The notes under the pieces are model-generated. The model saw nothing but the letters and a program-made list of their open reading frames with translations. It was not told the origin of the DNA and ran no database searches. The position numbers and the translations under genes were made by a program. 64,000 bases of DNA, taken from Rapana venosa. Lineage: Eukaryota > Mollusca > Gastropoda > Neogastropoda > Muricidae. Each line of letters starts with the position of its first letter. The first letter of the stretch is position 1. Shown here piece after piece: positions 57,690-64,000 of this stretch. The stretch spans positions 27,199,552-27,263,551 of the forward strand of contig CM054153.1 of the NCBI GenBank assembly GCA_028751875.1. The letters run 5' to 3'.

Positions 57690-58140
57690 ATGATAATGTT
57701 GAAATACGCACCCCCCTCCTCCATGAATAATTATGTTAAATATGCACCCTCCCTCCCCCCGTGAATAATTATGTTAAAATACGCACCCCCCCCCCCCCCC
57801 TGAATAATAACGTCAAATACGCACCCCCCTCCTCCATGAACAATCATGTTAAATACGCACAACCCCTCCCCATGAATAATTATGTTAAATACGCAACCCC
57901 CCCCCCCCCCCCCCCCCATGAATAATAACGTCAAATACGCACACCCCCTCCTCCATGAATAATCATGTTGAATACGCAACACCCCCTCCTCCATGAATAG
58001 TTATGTTAAATACGCACACCCCTCCCCCATGAATAATAATGTTAAATAATATGCACCCCTGCCCCCACGAATAATTGTCAAATACGCACTCCCCCCTCCC
58101 CCATGAATAACCATGTTGAATACGCACCCCCTACATCCAA
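57690..58140. repeat. C-rich minisatellite of 35-42 bp units, about 11 copies
   Basis: Each unit is 'ccatgaataatnatgttaaatacgcac' followed by a variable C-rich run, occasionally extended to 20 C. The minus strand gives a Gly-rich frame repeat with 'FNIIIHGGG' that I judge incidental. Confidence 0.92.
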
Positions 58141-58252
58141 CCCCCCCCCCCCCCTTTCCCCCCCCAAAAAAAAAGAGAAGAGAAGAAAAAGTAATAAATT
58201 TTGTCTTCATATTTTCGTAAAAATTTGTCACATGCCTTCATAATCTATCTAT

Positions 58253-60880
58253 CTATCTATCTGTCCCGTAGTCCGACGACCGTGGGGGCACCCCCAAAGA
58301 CTCAGCAACCAGTTCCCTCCATTCCCCTCTCCGTTCCGCCCCTCTCAGGGCCCTGTTGAGCTCTAGGCCCGTCCATTTACTGATGTTATCCTCCCAGCTC
58401 TTCCTTGGTCTGCCTCTTCTTCTTCCTCCTTGGACAGTGCCTTGCAAAACTGTCTTTGTAATTCCTTGGGATCTTGTGACATGCCCATCCCACTTAAGTT
58501 TACGCTTTTTTCCACGACTTTAGAAGGTTCCCAAAGGGGCAATGGTTTTGCTGGATTCGTTATGACGTTTTCTTGCTTATGTGGTCTTGTGGGAGATCCC
58601 AAAGGGGTTTCCCCCAAAAGCATTCTCATCCCCAAATGCCTGTACCTTCTCCCCAAATTGCGTCAGGGTCATGATTCCAGGCTACAAAAAAAGGTTTGAA
58701 AGGAGCGCATTATCTGATTTGAGAAAAGGAGATTTTCTTGTCTCCAGATGGTGTTTTAGTTTGACAAAGCTTTTATTGTCTTGGTGCGCCCTGCATACTA
58801 CTTCTGGCTTGGATCCCGGGTGGGTAAAATGGCTCCCGGTATTTGAAGTTTTGAACTTTTTTCCAGTTCTGGTCTTAAACCCTGTATCGTGCTAATGCGT
58901 TGTGTTATTATCATAATTTGGTCTTTTCTGCAATGATTTCCAGCCGATTTTGGGGGAGGCCTTATAAAAGTGTTTTTTGGCGGGCAAGCTCTTTTTCTGA
59001 CCTGTTTTTCCTCAATGTCATTCGAAGGGGATTTTGTGATCTTTTTGCCACCAATGCGATGATCCTTTAGATTTTTCCGTGCTCGCAGGATTCTCTCAAG
59101 GAAGATGTTGAAAAGAGGGGGTAGAGTAGCACCCTCCCTTACTAAAAACTGTTGTTCAAAACCATTCTCCAAGGGTGTTGTTGTAGTACACTGCACGGGT
59201 GGCCCGCTGTAAGCTGTTTTGATGACTCAAAGGTTTGATTGAGGTCAAATTCAGGTTGCCCAAAAGCTTGCAGGGGCCACACCCTGAAAAATTTGCTTCT
59301 TTTAAAATCGATAAATCGGGGAAAGGGGTTTTGTTGAGTTAAAGGGTACCGCTACATAGTATTCTGGGTTGATATTTTTGTTGGGCTGCGCCCTGCTCTA
59401 AAACCCTGCTTGTTCCTCACAATGATGGTTTTGTTTGGTTTTATTCAATATTATCTGCAGCATGACCTTGCTTGGGGACATATGGGCGATTGTGCGGTAA
59501 TTATGGCATTGTTGTGTTTTTCCTTTCTTGGGGGGGGGATGTTGAATGCGCCGGTTTTGGGGCCTTTTCCTGTTGAAAATCTTGTTGCAGATTTTTAGGG
59601 CGGAAGGGCTTCCCTCCGCGGGCCCCAACTCGGGGGAATGTTGTCAGCCCCTGGATTTCCCCCTTTTTTAAAAGCGATCGATGCTTTTCCATTTTTGGGA
59701 AAAGGGGATTTAGGTTTTGACTGTCTGTGTCTTTTTGCTTTTCGGGGTACATTAAGGGAAATTCTGGAAAATCTCCGGGCGGTTCTATATTTTTATACGG
59801 TCACAAATATTCTTCCAGGTTCAAATATCCTTTCTCCAAAATTTTTTTTTTTCCCCTTATTTTAACCTTTTCTCTTTTCGGCACGGTTTTGGGGATATCT
59901 TTTTGCTATTGTTTTTCTTATGTTTTTATTCCCCGGCACTTTCCCCCCCCCCAACCACCCCCCGCAGGACTTCCATTTTTTGTTGACGCCCATTGGTGCT
60001 TTTTTTTTTCACTTTTTCCACTCCTGGGTTTCAAAAGTTGTAATTTAAAATTCCCCTTGGTTTTTATTTCCCGGGTTTTAAAGACCTGCTTTTTAGTCCC
60101 GCTGTTTTTCTTTGTAGTGTACTTGTCGGGGTCATCCAGGGTCTGAAAACTTTCCACCCCCTTTTTCAACCCCCTTTTCCCCTTTCCCCCCGGGGCCCCC
60201 CCCCCACCCCCCCCCCCCCCCCCCCCCCCCCACCCCCGCTGCTTTTTAACGGACAAACTTTTTTCCCATGTGTAATTTTTTTGGGTTGGGGTGTTCTCCT
60301 TTGGGGCTATGCCATGTCCATTTTCTGGTTTTTGGGGGCCCAAGTGTATTCACTAGCGGGGGGGGTTGTTACTGGCAAACCCCAGGATTCAACCTTTTTC
60401 ATTTGTTGGGTTTATTAAATGTGGCCCACAAACGCCCTCCCAGTTTTCCAGATCTTCTCCACCTTGGCTTTCCAGTCGTTTGCCAAAACGAGGATGTCTT
60501 TCTTGGGTGTTTGATTCAGAACCTCTTGTAGTGGTCATAAAATTTTTAGGCTTCATCTGTGCAGTTATGTAGGGGCGTATGCCTGTACTATAGTTATTTT
60601 TAAGGGGGTTGCTCTCGGGCGGGGGTAATAAGTCTGCTGGACACAGGTGACAGCTCAGACGGTGTTCCTTTTTCTTTGTGAACGGAAAACCCACGGTGTT
60701 CATGTTTACCGTTTTCCACGTAGTATTTTGTGGGCTTTCCCGGGTCGTTGTTTCCCATGTTTTTCCACCCGACTTCGCAGAGCCAAGATGTGCCTTGATT
60801 CGGGGGCATCTCATGTTCGTTTTCCACTTTGCCTCAGCTCTTAGTGTCCGTACATTCCTGTGCCAATGTGGGTTGTTTTG
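58253..60880 (-). mobile_element. RTE-like LINE, near full length but dead
   Basis: Read on the minus strand from about 60880. The apurinic-endonuclease-like domain comes first: VRTLRAEAKWKTNMRCPRIK, then YYVENGKHEHRGF in a shifted frame, then ENWEGVCGPHLINPTNEKG. RT pieces follow: ALKICNKIFNR, KKGKTQQCHNYRTIAHMSPS with KVMLQIILNK, EEQAGF, and LPPLFNIFLERIL. The C-terminal segment GRRRGRPRKSWEDNISKWTG ends at a stop near 58253. The EN-plus-RT single-protein order and the basic GRPRKSW tail fit RTE-type LINEs. Frameshifts are very frequent and many coincide with homopolymer runs. Confidence 0.8.
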
Positions 60881-62600
60881 GCAGAATTTTCTGCGTTTTT
60901 TCTCATAGCATACTTTTGAATTGTCCTGATGGCAACAGAAGGCGCGGTCCTTGGTAACCCGGGCGAGACCGATCCGTATGGGATTTTTTTGGGTGTCTTT
61001 GCATTGGTGTATTTGGGGAAATCAAATGGGGGACCCCCCCCTCTCCAGGTCGGATTTTTTGGGGGGGTTTTTCCCCACATGTGGCAGGGGGTATGGGTTA
61101 ATGGTTACCAGTAGGGGGAGTCTTGACTGACCTTCTAATAGATTTGTAAAAAATGTTTGTATATGAAGTCTTCGACGTCCCCCCCCTTGTTCCTCCCCCC
61201 CCCCCCCCCCCCAAAAAACTTTTTTTTAAAAATGTATAATCGATTTTTAAAAACATAGAAGAACTTTTAGAAAAATGACACTTGCCCGCGTCTTTACCTT
61301 CCAAATCAATGGGCCGTACGGCTTAGGCCTTTTTCTCGTAAGAATGAACTACAATGGGTACATGTATCAAACTGTTTAAAACAAACAAAAAAAACCGCCG
61401 AAAGTTGTCGTTTTTTAGCTGTAAGGGGGGTTTTTTCATCTTCGCTTTACGCTTAATTCCGTCGATTGAATATGAGGGTTTTTAAATTTTCCCGTAGGGA
61501 AGAGGACGATTTTCCCCCCCCCCCCATTATTCATAGATTAAAAACCCTTTTTAGTCTGAATATCCCGGGAAAAGGGGCCCAACCAAAAAAAAAGAGTTTT
61601 TCACCCAAACTTTTTAAAGGTTGCTTACAATTTATGGAAATTGCGCGCGAATGCGTGCGCGCAATCCCCAATATTACCTCTTTTTAAAAGACATTGATGA
61701 AATGTTTTTAGCACCTTTTAAATTAAAGTCCTTTAGCCCAAAGGGGTTCAAAACAAAAAATCCCCCACACACAGCATGGGGAAAAAGAGAGAGACAGAGA
61801 GAGAGAGAGGAGACAGAGACGATGGACGGCGGAAGACAAACCACCCAACTACACTACCCCCCCTCCCCCCCCCCCCCCCCACACACACACCCCCCACTAA
61901 CCCACCCCCCCCAGACACCCCCGCACACAAAACAGGGAAAAAGACCCTAAGTGATGAAAACCTGGGGGTGAACAGGGTTGTTCGGAAGTGTTCTGACACA
62001 TCATCACTGCTTCACCGGGGTAGGGGTCTGGAAGACGAACAGCACGGGGGGGGAACACAGCGCTGCCGCCCCCCCCGGACCCGTCACATCCATACCCGTA
62101 ACCCCAAAAAAAAGGGCGCATTGTCAACACCTGTCGATACACTGAATTACACCCGTCAATACATTAAATTTTCACCCGTTAAACACAAAGTCACACCTGT
62201 CAGTCACTCGGGGAAATTTACTGCAACACACTTAGTCAAGCAATTTTAAAAGTACAATTCACTTTTCTGCACATTTTTCAATTTTTTTCCCCCAAAAAAT
62301 CTTTTTAAAAATATATAACTGTAAAGAATGTAGGACACAAAATCTCTCTCTCACGCACACTACCTCCCCCCCCCCCCCCACCCGCGCGCGCGCACACACA
62401 CACACACCACACACAAGCTCATTTACATCAGACACACCCAAATTTTTTTTTTTAAAAAGACCGTTTGCCCTCGAAGAAATCCGTTGAACACAGTTGATAA
62501 TGAGAAAATGTAATTCGACACACGAACCGCGAAAAATTTAAAGAATACACCCTATTCTTATGACTGCATCTAGTTCGAGAAATGCGGTACTAATGAAAAA
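58400..62600. other. Stretch with abnormal homopolymer pattern (doubtful sequence quality)
   Basis: Runs of 4-10 identical bases (gggg, tttt, cccc, aaaa) are far denser here than elsewhere, and include coding positions of the LINE where related copies have mixed bases. Compare 58500-58700 with the cleaner 58253-58450. Poly-C runs of 20 or more occur at 60186-60231 and 61197-61213. This looks like a poor consensus. Features here should be used with care. Confidence 0.6.
62381..62415. repeat. (CG)n/(CA)n alternating tract
   Basis: Poly-C, then 'gcgcgcgcgc' and (CA)n; alternating purine-pyrimidine. Confidence 0.9.
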
Positions 62601-62681
62601 AATGTACTTCCGATCTAATATTGAAAATAGCAAATGAATTTATTCAAAAACATTTGTACGTTTCTCTTCGTAAAAAACTGC

Positions 62682-62910
62682 GGGGGGGGGGGGGGGGGGG
62701 GGGGGGGGATTTTTGCACCCGGATTGCGAGTTGAATACAGCCCAGGTTTTCCCTATTTAAAGAGGGGGAAAGTGGGGGGTGGGGGGTTGAGAGAGGTTGA
62801 GATGGGAAGAAAAAGAGGGGGGGAGAGGAAGAGAGGGGGATGGGGGGGGGGTAGGAGGGGGGGGATAGGGGAAGGGGGGAGAGGAGAGGGGGAAAAGGGA
62901 GGGAGAGGAA
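62682..62910. repeat. Poly-G run and G-rich polypurine stretch
   Basis: A G run of 27 (62682-62708) is followed after 50 bp by a 150-bp purine tract made of GGGG, GGGA and GAGAGG. Strong G-quadruplex potential on the + strand. Confidence 0.9.
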
Positions 62911-63250
62911 TGAAAATTTTTTTTTTCGTGGATAAAAGCACCCATAGCTATTTTTTCCACAGGAGAACAGGCAGAGAAAAGATGACAGACAAACAAACAG
63001 ACGAAAAAGGGGAGGGAAAGTAGGATAGCTGTAAAAGGATAGGCAGAAAAAGTCAACAAACGCAAGCCACAGAACAGTTTTCCCCCTGCGCTTGCCTTGT
63101 TTGTCACCTCGCCACGGCCCATGTTAATTTGTCAACTGGCTTCTGTACCGACAGCAACCGTCAGATCACACACACACACACTGCACACGAGACTGATGTC
63201 GATTTAATTATCATACTTATCACACACTGACACAACAACAACACAGTCAT

Positions 63251-63562
63251 TTAATAATAATAATAATAATCATAATTAATAATAATGTATGGAATTTACA
63301 CAGCGCTGAATCTTGTGAAGCAACAAATCAAAGCGCTCAGATGACATGATTTTTATAAAATCGAGGATAATGGAATAAGCACTCAGGTGCTTTTTTTCCA
63401 TCCAGTCCCCGTGTGTATGCAGTTTTGTAAATTTTGTCATCTGTTCCCACCGGCACACAATGGCCTACTCTTTCGAAAAGCGGAACAGGTTTTAACGTGT
63501 GCGCAAGATGTTCTGCAAGCTTTCGCAAACGGGGCCTCGGTTTATAGTCTCATCCGAAGGAT
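63251..63562 (-). repeat. SINE middle block with complete tail type A and (ATT)n, inverted
   Basis: From the left: (TAA)n, 'tgtatggaatttacacagcg', the AGCGCT-bounded segment, 'tcgaggataatggaataagc', and the block ending 'ggtttatagtctcatccgaa'. It is the complete version of the tail seen at 2030-2292, about 83% or better to it by eye in the last 100 bp. Confidence 0.85.
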
Positions 63563-63832
63563 ATATATGACTTTCAGATCTCTCACACGCAGCGAAAACC
63601 AAAAGCCTAATTCTAATTCACTTTGAGTAATAAATTAAGTAACAAAGAGACTTTTCTTTCGTCCAGTAATGTCAGTATTCATAATTTCAGACAGAGCACA
63701 CAGAATGATACGAATTTAGTTTTCATACTTACCACCGCCACAGCACATATACAATAGTATTGATTTCAGTACCATAATCGTAACATGTTATATCTGTGCA
63801 GGGAGTGATATGAATTTTCATTATCATTGTAC

Positions 63833-64000
63833 TTATCTGATAATCTGCAGACACCTGGATTTGCAGCAGTCTGGTTCAGTGAATGCCATCTTCACTGCTT
63901 CAGCCATAGCTTTTCCCGTGAGAAATCTATGAAGAATATACTTGTTCCTTTCTTTAGATTCGAACGCTATCATGTATAATATAGACAACAACATTGGTAA
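63833..64000 (-). CDS. Open frame running off the window edge, unidentified
   Basis: A minus-strand frame of 55 codons is open from the window edge to TAA at 63833-63835: MLLSILYMIAFESKERNKYI, then LHRFLTGKAMAEAVKMAFTE, then PDCCKSRCLQIIR. The composition is protein-like. It is on the same strand as the GPCR but shows no TM or motif of a class A receptor. It could be a partial exon, a transposon piece or chance. Confidence 0.2.
   Translation of the reverse strand, partial: LPMLLSILYMIAFESKERNKYILHRFLTGKAMAEAVKMAFTEPDCCKSRCLQIIR

Noticed and set aside
59918..60343. Gly-rich minus-strand frame of 141 codons
   Set aside because: Produced by a long poly-C tract inside the damaged LINE; not a gene of its own.

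Overview
This is a eukaryotic, animal nuclear window. Introns follow GT/AG rules, the DNA is AT-rich with dense microsatellites, and tRNA-derived SINEs and degraded LINEs are abundant. The SINE types (a 'cggtggtccag...' head with 'ctctccccggggagag' in its tail, and modules reading 'gagactataaaccgagg') remind me of gastropod genomes. A marine caenogastropod mollusc is my inference, not something the sequence proves.

Two protein-coding genes are supported. On the + strand, ten exons between 15120 and 28378 encode the C-terminal part of a DmX-like / rabconnectin-3 alpha protein (DMXL1/DMXL2, Drosophila Rbcn-3A), the V-ATPase assembly regulator. All ten join in phase to give 368 residues plus a stop. 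They include a 21-bp microexon and a terminal WD40 propeller with six recognisable blade ends. The 5' part of the gene lies upstream of the window or in its first 15 kb, where I see only one candidate exon (6145-6276). On the - strand, three exons (56457-56322, 55935-55690, 51185-51027) encode TM5 to the C-terminus of a rhodopsin-family GPCR. Its TM6 base resembles GnRH/corazonin/vasopressin-type receptors, but the CWxP and NPxxY motifs are altered. Its TM1-TM4 exons are not visible. The two genes are convergent, with stop codons about 22.6 kb apart.

Layout: 1-3.5 kb is a cluster of SINEs. 3.5-15 kb is intron or flank with SINE pieces and microsatellites. 15-28.4 kb holds the DMXL exons, with a deleted piggyBac-like transposon (26906-27964) in the last intron. 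28.4-38.2 kb is mostly unique DNA downstream of the stop, with three SINEs including a young one with perfect 16-bp target-site duplications, and a 57-bp minisatellite. 38.3-46 kb is a retroelement graveyard with two LINE reverse-transcriptase relics (one carrying a 59-bp minisatellite made from its own coding sequence) and a possible hAT-like fragment. 46-51 kb has SINE modules and a minisatellite. 51-56.5 kb is the 3' half of the GPCR, whose largest intron holds a tRNA/5S chimeric SINE and about 1.4 kb of polypurine and CA repeats. 56.5-64 kb has AT, poly-C and CA tracts, a GC-skewed minisatellite, a third LINE with an endonuclease domain, and a stretch (about 58.4-62.6 kb) whose base pattern suggests an unreliable consensus.

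I find no novel multi-gene system. The best leads are the modular SINEs (shared central blocks, alternative tails, a tRNA/5S promoter chimera with a perfect hairpin), the DMXL microexon, the divergent GPCR motifs, and minisatellites arising inside retroelement coding sequence.
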